Part shown: positions 45,659 through 54,443 of the stretch, piece after piece
How the letters are laid out: each line of letters begins with the position of its first letter
Position numbering within the stretch: the stretch's first letter is position 1
Origin: Actinomadura litoris
Lineage (GTDB): Bacteria; Actinomycetota; Actinomycetes; Streptosporangiales; Streptosporangiaceae
Direction of reading: 5' to 3'
Assembly: GCF_009733595.1 (NCBI RefSeq)
Contig: NZ_WOFH01000004.1
Span: forward strand, 496,001-560,000
DNA length: 64,000 nucleotides
Program-made: the position numbers and the translations under genes
The notes under the pieces: generated by a model
Told to the model about the DNA's origin: nothing
Database searches by the model: none
The model's input: only the letters and a program-made list of their open reading frames with translations

Positions 45659-46315
45659 TCAGCCCACCAGGGACGACAGGCGCTCGGGGGTCAGCTCGCG
45701 CAGGGACCCGACCACGGTGCGGCCCGGCGCGGGCGGGATCGGCAGGACGCTGGGCACCGCGACCGTCACGCAGCCCGCCGCCTCGGCCGCCGCGACGCCG
45801 TTCGGGGAGTCCTCCAGGACCACGCACCGGCGCGGCTCCGCGCGGAGCCGGGCGGCGGCCGTCAGGTAGGGCTCGGGATCGGGCTTGGTGCGCGACACCT
45901 CGTCGCCCGCCACGCTCAGCGCGAAGTACTCGCGGCCGACGGCGTCCAGCACCGGCTCGATGAGCCGGCGGTGGCTGGAGGACACCAGCGCGGTGGCCAC
46001 GCCCGCCTCGCGCAGCCCGGTCAGCAGCTCCTTGGCGCCGGGCATCAGCGGGACGGCGGCGCTGAGCCGCTCGACCATGCCGTCCAGCATCCGCCGCCCG
46101 ATCTCCGCGCGCGGCTCCGGCGACCCCGTCAGCTCCAGCATGTAGTCGACGGCGATGGCGAGCGAGCCGCCGACCAGCCGCTCCTGGTGCGCCGGGGTCC
46201 ACGTCCCGCCGAGCCAGGCCATCACCTCCGACTCGACCTCGAACCAGACGCGCTCGGAATCGATCAGTAGGCCGTCCATGTCGAACAGGACTGCCTGAGG
46301 CCCCCCACGGGTCAC
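45659..46315 (-). CDS. HAD-superfamily phosphatase, beta-phosphoglucomutase-like
   Basis: The 218-residue protein has HAD motif I VLFDMDGLLIDSE, motif II ALVSSSHRR, motif III in SRTKPDPEPYL, and motif IV VVLEDSPNGVAAAEAAGC. The cap lies between motifs I and II. Members dephosphorylate small sugar phosphates or related metabolites. It is divergent from the USP gene. The AGGGAG site before GTG 46315 fixes the start. Its substrate is not predictable from sequence. Confidence 0.87.
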   Translation of the reverse strand: MTRGGPQAVLFDMDGLLIDSERVWFEVESEVMAWLGGTWTPAHQERLVGGSLAIAVDYMLELTGSPEPRAEIGRRMLDGMVERLSAAVPLMPGAKELLTGLREAGVATALVSSSHRRLIEPVLDAVGREYFALSVAGDEVSRTKPDPEPYLTAAARLRAEPRRCVVLEDSPNGVAAAEAAGCVTVAVPSVLPIPPAPGRTVVGSLRELTPERLSSLVG

Positions 46316-46507
46316 GGTGCTCCCTCTGCGTTGAACGGTGCTTATGTGTTGAAAGTACCTGGATGACCGGACGAGGAGATGGCCGGGAGGCGTCCGCGCC
46401 GACCGCGAACGGTGACGGAAGGGCCACCGGACCGGTACGGTGCCCGGAAGCTACCAACGGGTAGGCCCCCGGCGACGGGAGGCCCCCTGGAGATGAGAGG
46501 GAGCGGC

Positions 46508-46966
46508 ATGAGCGGTTACCGCGTCATCCTGGTCGGCACCGACGGCTCGGACTCCTCGTTCGGCGCCGTCGACCGCGCGGCGGAGCTGGCCGCCGCCACC
46601 GGCGCCACGCTGCTGCTCGCCACCGCCTACGCCCCGATGTCCGAGCGGGAGCGGGCGAGCGCCGCCGAGCAGCTCGGCGACCTCGCCTACAAGGTGCAGG
46701 GCTCCACCCCCGCCGACGACGCGCTCCGCGCCGCGCGCGGGCGGGCCGTCGCCGCGGGCGCCACCGACATCGACCAGGCCGCCGTCGCGGGCGAGGCCGT
46801 CGAGGTGATCTCGCGCCTGGCCAGGGAGCGCACGGCGGACCTCGTGGTGGTCGGCAACCGGGGGCTGGGCACCCTCGCCGGACGCATCCTCGGCTCGGTC
46901 CCGGCGAGCCTGTCGCACCGCGCGCCGTGCGACGTCCTGATCGTCCACACGACCCGCGGCAGGTGA
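46508..46966 (+). CDS. Universal stress protein
   Basis: The 152-residue single-domain protein begins MSGYRVILVGTDGSDSSFGA and has the ATP-binding USP signature VVVGNRGLGTLAGRILGSVP near the C-terminus. It probably binds ATP and takes part in dormancy or stress adaptation. An in-frame ATG at 46493 would add five residues, but GAGGG lies between the two starts, favouring 46508. The gene is single. Confidence 0.88.
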   Translation: MSGYRVILVGTDGSDSSFGAVDRAAELAAATGATLLLATAYAPMSERERASAAEQLGDLAYKVQGSTPADDALRAARGRAVAAGATDIDQAAVAGEAVEVISRLARERTADLVVVGNRGLGTLAGRILGSVPASLSHRAPCDVLIVHTTRGR

Positions 46967-47061
46967 CGCGGACCACCGGCGGCGGGTGACACGATCGTGA
47001 CCCGGGTTCCGCCTCCGGCGTACAGGCGCGGGGTCTGGGCCCGGAAGGGTGGGGTAGGTCA

Positions 47062-47083
47062 CTGTCAGGACGTAGGCTGACAG
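47062..47083. promoter_or_regulatory. Inverted repeat CTGTCAG-N8-CTGACAG upstream of the PAC2 gene
   Basis: The 7-bp arms surround a GTAGGCT element that could be a minus-10 region, about 85 bases before the PAC2 start. An operator overlapping the promoter is the simplest reading. Confidence 0.45.
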
Positions 47084-47166
47084 CCACCGATCATGAGCGG
47101 GACCCCCGGCCCCGGGAATGACGGCCCCCGCGGTGACGCTGTACCGACGTCGGAAGGAGGCAGCGC

Positions 47167-48009
47167 GTGGTCGAGCTCGAAAGCGTTCCGGAACTCGTCG
47201 ATCCGGTGCTCGTGGCCGCTTTTGAGGGGTGGAACGACGCCGGCGAGGCCGCGAGCGGGGTGATCCAGCACCTGGAGTCCACATGGGAGGCCGTCCCGAT
47301 CGCCGAACTCGATCCCGACGACTACTACGACTTCCAGGTCACCCGCCCGATCGTCGAGATGATCGACGGTGAGACCCGCGGCATCACCTGGCCCACCACC
47401 CGCATCTCCTGGGCGCGGCTCCCCAACGGCCGCGACGTGGTGCTCGTGCACGGCATCGAGCCGAACATGCGCTGGCGCTCGTTCTGCCGGGAGCTGGTCG
47501 GGCTGATGCTGGAGCTGGACATCCGCAACGTCGTCCTGCTGGGCGCGCTGCTCGCCGACGCCCCCCACACCCGTCCGGTGCCGGTCACCGGCGCCGCGTC
47601 CGAGGCGGGCCTGGTCAACACCCTGCACCTGGAACCCGCCCGCTACGAGGGCCCCACCGGGATCCTCGGCGTCCTGCAGGACGCGTGCGCCAAGGCCGAC
47701 CTCGACACCGTGTCGCTGTGGGCGGCGGTCCCCCACTACGTGGCGCAGCCCCCCTCCCCCAAGGCGACGCTGGCGCTGCTGCGCCGCGTGGAGGACCTGC
47801 TGGACGTCACCGTCCCCCTCGGCGAGCTGCCCGAGGAGGCGCGGGCCTGGGAGAACGGCGTCAACGAGCTCGCCGAGGAGGACTCCGAGGTCGCCGAGTA
47901 CGTCCGCACGCTGGAGGAGCAGAAGGACGCCACCGAGCTGCCCGAGGCGAGCGGCGACGCGATCGCCCGCGAGTTCGAGCGCTACCTCCGCCGCCGCGAC
48001 CCCGGATAG
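47167..48009 (+). CDS. PAC2 family protein (proteasome-assembly-chaperone-like)
   Basis: The 280-residue protein has PAC2 marks: LVAAFEGWNDAGEAASGVIQ, VTRPIVEMIDGETRGITWP, GIEPNMRWRSF, VVLLGALLADAPHTRPVPVT and LWAAVPHYVAQPPSPKATLA. PAC2 is named after a eukaryotic proteasome chaperone; in Streptomyces a member (ParJ) affects ParA assembly in sporulation. GTG 47167 follows AAGGAGG. It is followed by a SpoU-type methyltransferase gene and mshC, a neighbourhood shared with Streptomyces. Its exact function is unproven. Confidence 0.85.
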   Translation: MVELESVPELVDPVLVAAFEGWNDAGEAASGVIQHLESTWEAVPIAELDPDDYYDFQVTRPIVEMIDGETRGITWPTTRISWARLPNGRDVVLVHGIEPNMRWRSFCRELVGLMLELDIRNVVLLGALLADAPHTRPVPVTGAASEAGLVNTLHLEPARYEGPTGILGVLQDACAKADLDTVSLWAAVPHYVAQPPSPKATLALLRRVEDLLDVTVPLGELPEEARAWENGVNELAEEDSEVAEYVRTLEEQKDATELPEASGDAIAREFERYLRRRDPG

Positions 48010-48132
48010 CCGGCATGGTTAGACTGATCACCCGACGCCCCCGGTGATGGCCCGCGCAGGCCGCGAACTGCGCACGAGCATGACCTCGACGACGATTCTC
48101 CGACGTGTGGAGGGCGGCACCGCCCGCGGGCG

Positions 48133-48666
48133 GTGACCCGCGGCGGCGCGTCGCCCGCGATTCGGGTCAGGCGCCCCCGCGAGCTGCGGCGGCAGCGCAG
48201 GCCCCGCGCGCACTCCTGCTGGGACCACCTCATCGCCGCCCCGCTGTGGCCGCTGCACGGCGCGAACCTCGGGACGCTGCTGCGCACCTGCGACGCCGTC
48301 GGCGCCTGCCTCGCCGTCCCCCGCCTCCCCTGGGTGCCGGACGCGCTCGAACGCGGGAACACCCTCCGCCGCCCGTCCTGCGTGCACTGGGTGAACGAGC
48401 CGCTCGGCTGGCTGGAGCGGCAGCGGGAGGCCGGTTCCCGCGTCGTCGGCGTCGAACTCGCCGACGAGGCGGTCCGGCTCGCCGACCTGCCCCCGGCGCG
48501 GGTGAGGACCGTCGCCGTCCTCGGCCACGAGCGGCACGGGATCCCCGGCGAGGCGCTGGACCTGCTCGACCTCGCCGTGGAGATCCCGATGGTGGGGGGC
48601 GGGAGCAGCCTGAACGTCGCCGTCGCCGGGTCGCTGGTCCTCTACCGGCTGGCGGGCCTGCTCTGA
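48133..48666 (+). CDS. SpoU/TrmH-family RNA methyltransferase
   Basis: The 177-residue protein carries the three SPOUT motifs: NLGTLLRTCDAVG (motif 1), VLGHERHGIPGEALDLLD (motif 2) and IPMVGGGSSLNVAVAGSLVL (motif 3, the knot). It should 2-O-methylate a ribose in tRNA or rRNA. It is short, like the single-domain TrmL/TrmH group, with an Arg-rich N-terminus (RRPRELRRQRRPR) that may bind RNA. GTG 48133 is the start. It converges on mshC, with a terminator between. Confidence 0.83.
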   Translation: MTRGGASPAIRVRRPRELRRQRRPRAHSCWDHLIAAPLWPLHGANLGTLLRTCDAVGACLAVPRLPWVPDALERGNTLRRPSCVHWVNEPLGWLERQREAGSRVVGVELADEAVRLADLPPARVRTVAVLGHERHGIPGEALDLLDLAVEIPMVGGGSSLNVAVAGSLVLYRLAGLL

Positions 48667-48710
48667 ACGGCCGGTGATCCGACCGGGACCGGACGGAAGG
48701 AGCATGGGGA

Positions 48711-48736
48711 CGCGGGCGTGCGCCGGCACGCCCGCG
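48711..48736. terminator. Bidirectional hairpin between the methyltransferase and mshC
   Basis: A perfect 11-bp stem (CGCGGGCGTGC and complement) with a GCCG loop lies between convergent stops at 48666 and 48767. Confidence 0.75.
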
Positions 48737-48766
48737 GACCGGGACTGCTCCGTGCCGGGGCGAGGG

Positions 48767-50008
48767 TCAGAGTGCGACGCCGAGCAGGGCGTCCGCCACC
48801 GCGCCGACCTGGGCGGGCGCCGACGCGGACCCCCCGCCCGTGCCGAGGGCCGCGTCGGCCCAGGCGTCCACGGCCGCCAGCGCGGCCGGGGCGTCGAGGT
48901 CGTCGGCCAGGGCGGCGCGCACGGCGGCCGCGACGGGCGCCGCGTCCGGGGCCGCCGGGAGCGCCGCGGCGGCGCGCCAGCGCGCGAGGCGGGCGGACGC
49001 CGCGTCCAGCTCGGCGCGGGTCCACTCCCAGTCGGAGCGGTAGTGGTGGGCCAGCAGCGCCAGCCGGATCGCCATCGGGTCGGTGCCCGCCTCCCGGAGC
49101 GCCGACACGAACACCAGGTTGCCGCGCGACTTGGACATCTTCTCGCCGTCCAGCCCGACCATGCCCGCGTGGACGTAGGAGTGGGCGTGCGGGCGCTCGC
49201 CGGTCGCGACCTGCGCGTGCGAGGCGCTCATCTCGTGGTGCGGGAACGCCAGGTCCGAGCCGCCGCCCTCCACGTCGAACGCCATCCCGAGGTACTCCAC
49301 CGAGATCGCCGAGCACTCCACGTGCCAGCCGGGGCGGCCCTCCCCGAACGGCGACTCCCAGCCGGGCTCGCCGGGGCGCCGCGCCATCCACAGCAGCGGG
49401 TCGAGCGGGTCGCGCTTGCCGGGCCGGTCCGGGTCGCCGCCGCGCTCGGCGAACAGCGGCGCCATCTCCGCGCGGCTCAGGCGGCTGACCGCCCCGAAGT
49501 CGGGGTCGGCGCCGATGGGGAAGTAGATGTCGCCGCCGACCTCGTAGGCGGCGTCCTTGGCGCGCAGCTTCTCGATCATCTCGACGATCATCGGGATCGC
49601 CTCGACCGCGCCGATGTACTGGTCGGGCGGCAGCACGCGCAGCGCCGCCATGTCGGCGCGGAACAGCTCGATCTCCCGGTCGGCGAGCGCCCGCCAGTCC
49701 TCCCCGGTCTGCTGGGCACGTTCCAGCAGCGGGTCGTCCACGTCCGTCGTGTTCTGGACGTAGTGGACGCGGTGGCCGAGGTCGCGCCACACCCGGTTCA
49801 CGAGGTCGAAGGCGAGATAGGTGTTGGCGTGGCCGATGTGCGTCGCGTCGTAGGGGGTGATGCCGCACACGTACATGCGGGCGGTGGCGCCGGGCTCCAC
49901 CGGGCGCGCCGTGCCCGTCCCCGTGTCGTGCAGGCGCAGCGGCCGCGTCGCGGCGGGCAGCCCCGCGTCGGAGAGATGAGGGACATCGGAGGCGTGCCAC
50001 GATCGCAT
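48767..50008 (-). CDS. mshC: MshC, L-cysteine:1D-myo-inositol 2-amino-2-deoxy-alpha-D-glucopyranoside ligase
   Basis: The 413-residue enzyme has the class I aminoacyl-tRNA synthetase motifs as [10 protein letters not shown] (HIGH) and [10 protein letters not shown] (KMSKS). The zinc-binding Cys lies in [10 protein letters not shown], with further ligands in WHVECSAI and [10 protein letters not shown]. It starts [12 protein letters not shown], typical of MshC rather than cysteinyl-tRNA synthetase, and lacks the tRNA-binding tail. It makes the cysteine adduct in mycothiol synthesis, the main low-molecular-weight thiol of actinobacteria. The neighbourhood SpoU methyltransferase, mshC and SCO1664-family supports it. 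Confidence 0.95.
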   Translation of the reverse strand: MRSWHASDVPHLSDAGLPAATRPLRLHDTGTGTARPVEPGATARMYVCGITPYDATHIGHANTYLAFDLVNRVWRDLGHRVHYVQNTTDVDDPLLERAQQTGEDWRALADREIELFRADMAALRVLPPDQYIGAVEAIPMIVEMIEKLRAKDAAYEVGGDIYFPIGADPDFGAVSRLSRAEMAPLFAERGGDPDRPGKRDPLDPLLWMARRPGEPGWESPFGEGRPGWHVECSAISVEYLGMAFDVEGGGSDLAFPHHEMSASHAQVATGERPHAHSYVHAGMVGLDGEKMSKSRGNLVFVSALREAGTDPMAIRLALLAHHYRSDWEWTRAELDAASARLARWRAAAALPAAPDAAPVAAAVRAALADDLDAPAALAAVDAWADAALGTGGGSASAPAQVGAVADALLGVAL

Positions 50009-50116
50009 ACCGAAAGCTTATCCATGCGCGGTCGACGGGATTACTCCGAGATCACCCCTACTGCCCCGGTGTGTCCGCTCGATCGGCGGACCCGCCGGTC
50101 AGGGCGCCGCGACGGG

Positions 50117-51058
50117 TCAGCCCGACCGGACGCGCGGGTCCAGGAGCGAGTACCCGACGTCCACGGCGAGGTTGGCGAGCGTCACGAACAGCGTCACCAC
50201 CAGCGTCACCCCGATGATCACCGGGGTGTCGCCGAGCGCGATCGACTGGTAGACGAGCTGGCCGACGCCCTGGAGGCCGAACACCTTCTCGGTGACGATC
50301 GTGGAGCCGACCAGCGCGCCGAGGTCGACGCCGAGCTGGGTGACGACCGGCGTCAGCGCCGCGCGCAGCCCGTGCCGGTAGACCACCCGCCGCCGCGTCA
50401 GCCCCTTCGCCTTCGCCGTGCGGACGTAGTCCTCGCCGAGGACGTCCAGCAGCGCCCCGCGCGTGAGGCGCGTGTAGGCGGCGACCATCAGGAACGCGAG
50501 CGCGACCCACGGCAGGACCATCCGCCGCAGGAAGTGCTCCTGGAGCGGCGGGCCCGCCTCGAAGGGGCCCGAGCCCCCGCCGATCCCGCCGGCGAACAGG
50601 TACAGCAGCGCCAGCGCCATCACGAACGGCGGCGTGGACAGCCCGAGCAGCACCAGCACCGTCGCCGCGCGGTCCCACAGGCTCCGCGCCCGGGTCGCGC
50701 TGAGCACGCCCGCGACGACGCCGCCCCCGCACGCCAGGAGCCCCGCGCCGAGGACGAGCCACAGCGTCGTCGGCAGCCGGTCGCCGATCAGCCGCGCCAC
50801 CGGGACGCCGTTGACGTAGGAGTCGCCGAGGTCCCCCCCGGCCAGCCGCCGCAGGAACCGCCAGTACTGGACGAGGACGGGCTGGTCCAGCCCGAGGTTG
50901 CGGCGGATCTGGGCCAGCGTGTCGGCGGTCGCGCGCGGGCCGCCGATCACCCGCTCCACCGGGATCGGCGACACGTGCAGGAACACGAACACCAGCGTGG
51001 AGACGAGCCACAGCACGATCACCGCGTACAGCAGGCGGCGGAGGAGGAACCGCGTCAC
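50117..51058 (-). CDS. DppB-type peptide ABC permease
   Basis: The 313-residue permease begins MTRFLLRRLLYAVIVLWLVS and has six membrane segments and the EAA loop EDYVRTAKAKGLTRRRVVYRHGLRAALTP. It ends LLDPRVRSG, a DppB ending. It overlaps the DppC-type gene (GTGA, shared bases 51055-51058). No binding protein or ATPase gene is next to it, so it must use partners encoded elsewhere or is a remnant of a larger operon. Confidence 0.88.
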   Translation of the reverse strand: MTRFLLRRLLYAVIVLWLVSTLVFVFLHVSPIPVERVIGGPRATADTLAQIRRNLGLDQPVLVQYWRFLRRLAGGDLGDSYVNGVPVARLIGDRLPTTLWLVLGAGLLACGGGVVAGVLSATRARSLWDRAATVLVLLGLSTPPFVMALALLYLFAGGIGGGSGPFEAGPPLQEHFLRRMVLPWVALAFLMVAAYTRLTRGALLDVLGEDYVRTAKAKGLTRRRVVYRHGLRAALTPVVTQLGVDLGALVGSTIVTEKVFGLQGVGQLVYQSIALGDTPVIIGVTLVVTLFVTLANLAVDVGYSLLDPRVRSG

Positions 51059-52050
51059 CGCCGCAGCTCCCCCCGCCGGACGGGGGACCGCTCAGCGCGC
51101 GGGTCGAGGGCGTCGCGGACGCCCTCGCCGACCAGGTTGAACGACAGCGTGGTCAGCAGCAGCAGGACGCCGGGCACCGCCAGCAGCCACCACGCGGTCT
51201 GGAACACCTCGCCGCCCTCGCCGAGCATCGACCCCCAGCTCGGCATCGGCGGCCGGACCCCGACGCCGAGGAAGGACAGCGTCGCCTCGAACACGATCGA
51301 GGCGGGGACCAGCAGCGAGGTCAGCACCGTGATCTGCGCGGCGAGGTTCGGCAGCACGTCCACGATCATGATCCGGGCGTCGGACGCGCCGAGCGAGCGG
51401 GCCGCCTCGATGAACTCCGCGCGCCGCAGCGACAGCACCTGGCCCCGGATGACCCGGCCGAACGCCGCGAACGAGAAGAACGCGATCACCAGCACGGTCA
51501 TCGTCAGGCTCGCGCCGACCGAGGAGATCTGGAACGTCGTCGCCAGCGTGATCGCGACCAGCAGGTAGGGCAGCGCGAGCGTCATGTCCATCAGCCGCGC
51601 CAGCAGCGTGTCGAGGACGCCGCCGACATAGCCCGCGAGCATCCCCGCGAACGTCCCGGCCAGCGAGGCGAGCAGCGCCGCGAGGACGCCGACGAGCAGC
51701 GAGATCCGCGCGCCGTAGGCGGCGCGGACGAACACGTCCCGGCCGAGCTGGTCGGCGCCGAGCCAGAACTCCGCGCCGGGCCCGCGCGGCTGCCCGTTCG
51801 CGTCCAGGCCGGTCTCCGGGAACGTCGCGCCGTAGGGGTGGCCGCTCCAGCGGGCCCACAGCGGCGCCAGCACCGCGAACAGGGTGATGAGCCCGATCAG
51901 GGCCAGCGCGGCGACGGCGGCCCGGTCGCGGCGGAAGCGCGCCCACGCGAGCTGGGCCGGGGACCGGCCCCGCACCCGCCGTGACCCGCCGTGCGGAACG
52001 GCGACCGCCGCGCCCGCCGCCGAACCCGCCGCCGCGCGCCCCCAAGCCAT
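51055..52050 (-). CDS. DppC-type peptide ABC permease
   Basis: The 331-residue permease shows FWLGADQLGRDVFVRAAYGAR and the EAA loop RAEFIEAARSLGASDARIMIVDVLPN, plus the ending ALDPRAERS. The start at 52050 gives an Ala/Gly-rich N-terminus (about 30 residues) before RSPAQLAWARFRRDRAAVA; a later start is possible. It forms a two-gene unit with the DppB-type gene. The pair is paralogous to OppB/OppC at 38922-39920 and 41810-42814, but the ATPases and lipoprotein are absent here. Confidence 0.87.
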   Translation of the reverse strand: MAWGRAAAGSAAGAAVAVPHGGSRRVRGRSPAQLAWARFRRDRAAVAALALIGLITLFAVLAPLWARWSGHPYGATFPETGLDANGQPRGPGAEFWLGADQLGRDVFVRAAYGARISLLVGVLAALLASLAGTFAGMLAGYVGGVLDTLLARLMDMTLALPYLLVAITLATTFQISSVGASLTMTVLVIAFFSFAAFGRVIRGQVLSLRRAEFIEAARSLGASDARIMIVDVLPNLAAQITVLTSLLVPASIVFEATLSFLGVGVRPPMPSWGSMLGEGGEVFQTAWWLLAVPGVLLLLTTLSFNLVGEGVRDALDPRAERSPVRRGELRR

Positions 52051-52218
52051 CCCGGACTCCCCCGCAACCGAAGATCGCGATAGGTAGTCAAGCTAGCACC
52101 GACCGTCACGCGGGCGTGCCCGAACGCCGATACCGGCCGGTGTCCACGGTCGCTCCAGAACGCATCAGCGCACGTCAGAACACATCAGAACAGGCCGGAG
52201 AAGGCGATGGACGACGGG

Positions 52219-52980
52219 TCAGAGCACGCGGTCCCAGGACGCGGCGTCGCCGGGCACGGCGGAGAAGTCGTACCGCACGCCCCGCGCGGACAGCGCCGTG
52301 AGGCTGACCGAGGTGGTCCCCCACACGCGTCCGTCGCCGAGGTCCAGGAGCGGGAGCAGCGCCCTGCGGTCCGTGCGCGCGACGCCGTCCCCGGCGACGA
52401 GCGCGAACCACGCGCCCCACGCCTCCGCCACCGGCCCCTCCCCCGGGACGGGACGCGGCGCGGCGGCGAACCGGGGCCGGAAGTGCGCGAGCCGGGCCTC
52501 CATGTAGGCGTCCTCGGTCTGCCCCTCCAGCCGGCCCTCGCCCTCCAGCCCGCTGTTGACGATCATGTGGAGGCCGGGCGTGAGGGAACGTTCCACCAGC
52601 GTCTCGCCGTTCCAGGTCCACAGCCGCACCCGGTCGGTCTCGGCGCACACCAGGTAGAAGGGGTCGAACGCCGGGAGGTCGAGCTCGCCGAGCTTGCCGT
52701 CGGCGGCCATCCGCAGCGGCAGCCCGCCGCGCGTGGCACGGCCGTCGGGCGGCGCCATGCGGCCCCGCCCGTTCAGGACCGTCGCGACGCGCCGCGCCTC
52801 CGGGTCCACCGCGAGCCACGTCCCCCCGGCGCGCAGGTCACGCCCGCCGACGAGGCCGGGTCGGTCGTCCCAGTACCGGTCCGGCGGCTCCCAAGAGCGG
52901 GCAACGAACTCGTCACGCACGCCCACCAGCAGGACGGGAACGGGCGAGGAGGGCTCAAAACTCACGACCGCCGTGCACAT
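52219..52980 (-). CDS. NRDE/TANGO2-family protein
   Basis: The 253-residue protein starts MCTAVVSFEPSSPVPVLLVG. Cys 2 right after the initiator Met is the hallmark of this N-terminal-nucleophile-like family, so I prefer ATG 52980 to ATG 52989. The NRDE pattern is modified to VRDEFVARSWEPPDRYWDD; later come GGRDLRAGGTWLAV and AVDPEARRVATVLNGRG. Eukaryotic TANGO2 is linked to heme or lipid handling, but no activity is known for bacterial members. It precedes or follows no obvious operon partner. Confidence 0.83.
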   Translation of the reverse strand: MCTAVVSFEPSSPVPVLLVGVRDEFVARSWEPPDRYWDDRPGLVGGRDLRAGGTWLAVDPEARRVATVLNGRGRMAPPDGRATRGGLPLRMAADGKLGELDLPAFDPFYLVCAETDRVRLWTWNGETLVERSLTPGLHMIVNSGLEGEGRLEGQTEDAYMEARLAHFRPRFAAAPRPVPGEGPVAEAWGAWFALVAGDGVARTDRRALLPLLDLGDGRVWGTTSVSLTALSARGVRYDFSAVPGDAASWDRVL

Positions 52981-53041
52981 GTCCCCCATTGGAGCACCAA
53001 GCCCGTTCCGTCCCGCGCCCGGGGTGCGCCCACGGCGGGGG

Positions 53042-53821
53042 CTACAGCGGCGGCCAGGGGATGGCGGGCCAGTCCTCGGGGGGGTAGGGGTGGATGCGGT
53101 GCTTGAGCATCAGCTCGACGCGGCGCCGGGTGGCGTCGACCTCCTCGGCGGTGAGCAGCTCCGCCAGCCGCGCGGTGAGCGGGCCGTCGCGCAGCGCCCG
53201 CTCGACGCGGCCGAGGGCCTCCAGCGCCTCGGGCGTGAGCGGCTTGCCGCGCCACTGCCACAGGACGGTGCGGAGCTTGTACTCGACGGAGAAGCACACG
53301 CCGTGGTCGCAGCCGTAGACGCGGCCGTCGCCGGGCGGCAGCAGGTGGCCGATCTTGCGGTCGGCGTTGTTGACGACGGCGTCGAACACCGCCATGCGGC
53401 GGACCGGGTCGTCCTCGGTGCGCGACAGCGCGACGAGGTCGATGTCGGGGTCGGGCTCGACCCACAGCTGGACCATGCCGGGCCCGTAGGGGCCGTCGCG
53501 GTGGACGGTCGGCGGGACGGTGCCCCAGCCCATCGCCTTGGAGACCTCGTAGGCCGCGACCTCGCGCTCGGCGAGCGTGCCGTCGGGGAAGTCCCAGAGC
53601 GGGCGCTCCCCCGCGACGGGCTTGTAGACGCAGTGGGCGGCGCGGCCCTCGTGCTCGATGGAGCAGTAGAGGGTGGCGTTGGAGGCCTGGACGAGCCGTC
53701 CCTCGACCGACAGGCGCCCGGCGAGCAGGAGGCTCTCGGCGGCGGGGACGTCCAGGGGGGACACCGGCTGCCCGGCGGGACCGTCGCCGGCGGGGGCCCG
53801 GTCCCGGGAGGACTGTGTCAT
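53042..53821 (-). CDS. SCO1664-family protein (PI3/PI4-kinase-like fold)
   Basis: The 259-residue protein has SNATLYCSIEHEGRAAHCVYKPVAGERPLWDFP, followed by EVAAYEVSKAMGWGTVPPTV, MVQLWVE, DAVVNNADRKIGHLL (a kinase-like HxD/N segment) and VYGCDHGVCFSVEYKLRTVL (a DxG-like metal motif, here CDHG). The order matches the actinobacterial SCO1664 family, found next to mshC in Streptomyces. It resembles small kinases or phosphotransferases, but the substrate is unknown. It forms a same-strand row with the DUF3090 and phosphatase genes. Confidence 0.8.
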   Translation of the reverse strand: MTQSSRDRAPAGDGPAGQPVSPLDVPAAESLLLAGRLSVEGRLVQASNATLYCSIEHEGRAAHCVYKPVAGERPLWDFPDGTLAEREVAAYEVSKAMGWGTVPPTVHRDGPYGPGMVQLWVEPDPDIDLVALSRTEDDPVRRMAVFDAVVNNADRKIGHLLPPGDGRVYGCDHGVCFSVEYKLRTVLWQWRGKPLTPEALEALGRVERALRDGPLTARLAELLTAEEVDATRRRVELMLKHRIHPYPPEDWPAIPWPPL

Positions 53822-53881
53822 GCGCTCATTCTCCCGGGCGGCGCGTCCGTGATCCAGCGCATGATCGGGTAGGGCGCCATA

Positions 53882-54433
53882 TCAGCCGAGGTATCCGTTC
53901 TGACGCGGGCAGACGTGCCCCTCGGTGTCGAGCGGCAGCCCGCACAGCGGGCAGGGGGGACGCCCCGCCGCGACGACCTTCAGCGCGCGTTCGGCGAACG
54001 CGCGGGCCTGGGCGGCGCTGATCCGCACGCGCAGCACCGCGATCGCGGGGTCGTCGTCGCCGACCTCGGCGTCCTCGTCCTCGCCCTCGGTGACCTCCTG
54101 CGCCTCGATCACGACCTGCTCGTCGTCGGGGTCCCAGGCGAGGGCCATCGTGCCCACCTTGAACTCCTCCTCGACGGGCTGGTCGAGGGGGCCGTCGTCG
54201 CGCAGCTCCGACGGGGTGACGGCCGGGACGGGCGCGTCCCCGCCGCTGCGGCGCAGCACCTCGTCGAGCAGCTCCTCCAGCCGCTCGGCGAGCAGCGTCA
54301 CCTGGAACTTCTCCAGGCCGACGCTGGTGACGCGGCGGCCGGAGCGGGCCTGGAGGTAGAAGGCGCGGTCCCCAGGCCGGCCGACGGCGCCGGCGACGAA
54401 CCTGTCCGGCGGGTCGTAGGAGATGACGGGCAT
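53882..54433 (-). CDS. DUF3090 family protein
   Basis: The 183-residue protein starts MPVISYDPPDRFVAGAVGRP, the typical start of DUF3090. It has RAFYLQARSGRRVTSVGLEK and GTMALAWDPDDEQVVIEAQE, then ends in a zinc-ribbon-like knuckle CPLCGLPLDTEGHVCPRQNG. I rejected an upstream extension to 54493. Function is unknown; the family is confined to actinobacteria and lies in the row phosphatase, DUF3090, SCO1664-like. The gap to the kinase-like gene is 60 bp. Confidence 0.85.
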   Translation of the reverse strand: MPVISYDPPDRFVAGAVGRPGDRAFYLQARSGRRVTSVGLEKFQVTLLAERLEELLDEVLRRSGGDAPVPAVTPSELRDDGPLDQPVEEEFKVGTMALAWDPDDEQVVIEAQEVTEGEDEDAEVGDDDPAIAVLRVRISAAQARAFAERALKVVAAGRPPCPLCGLPLDTEGHVCPRQNGYLG

Positions 54434-54443
54434 GGCAACGACC

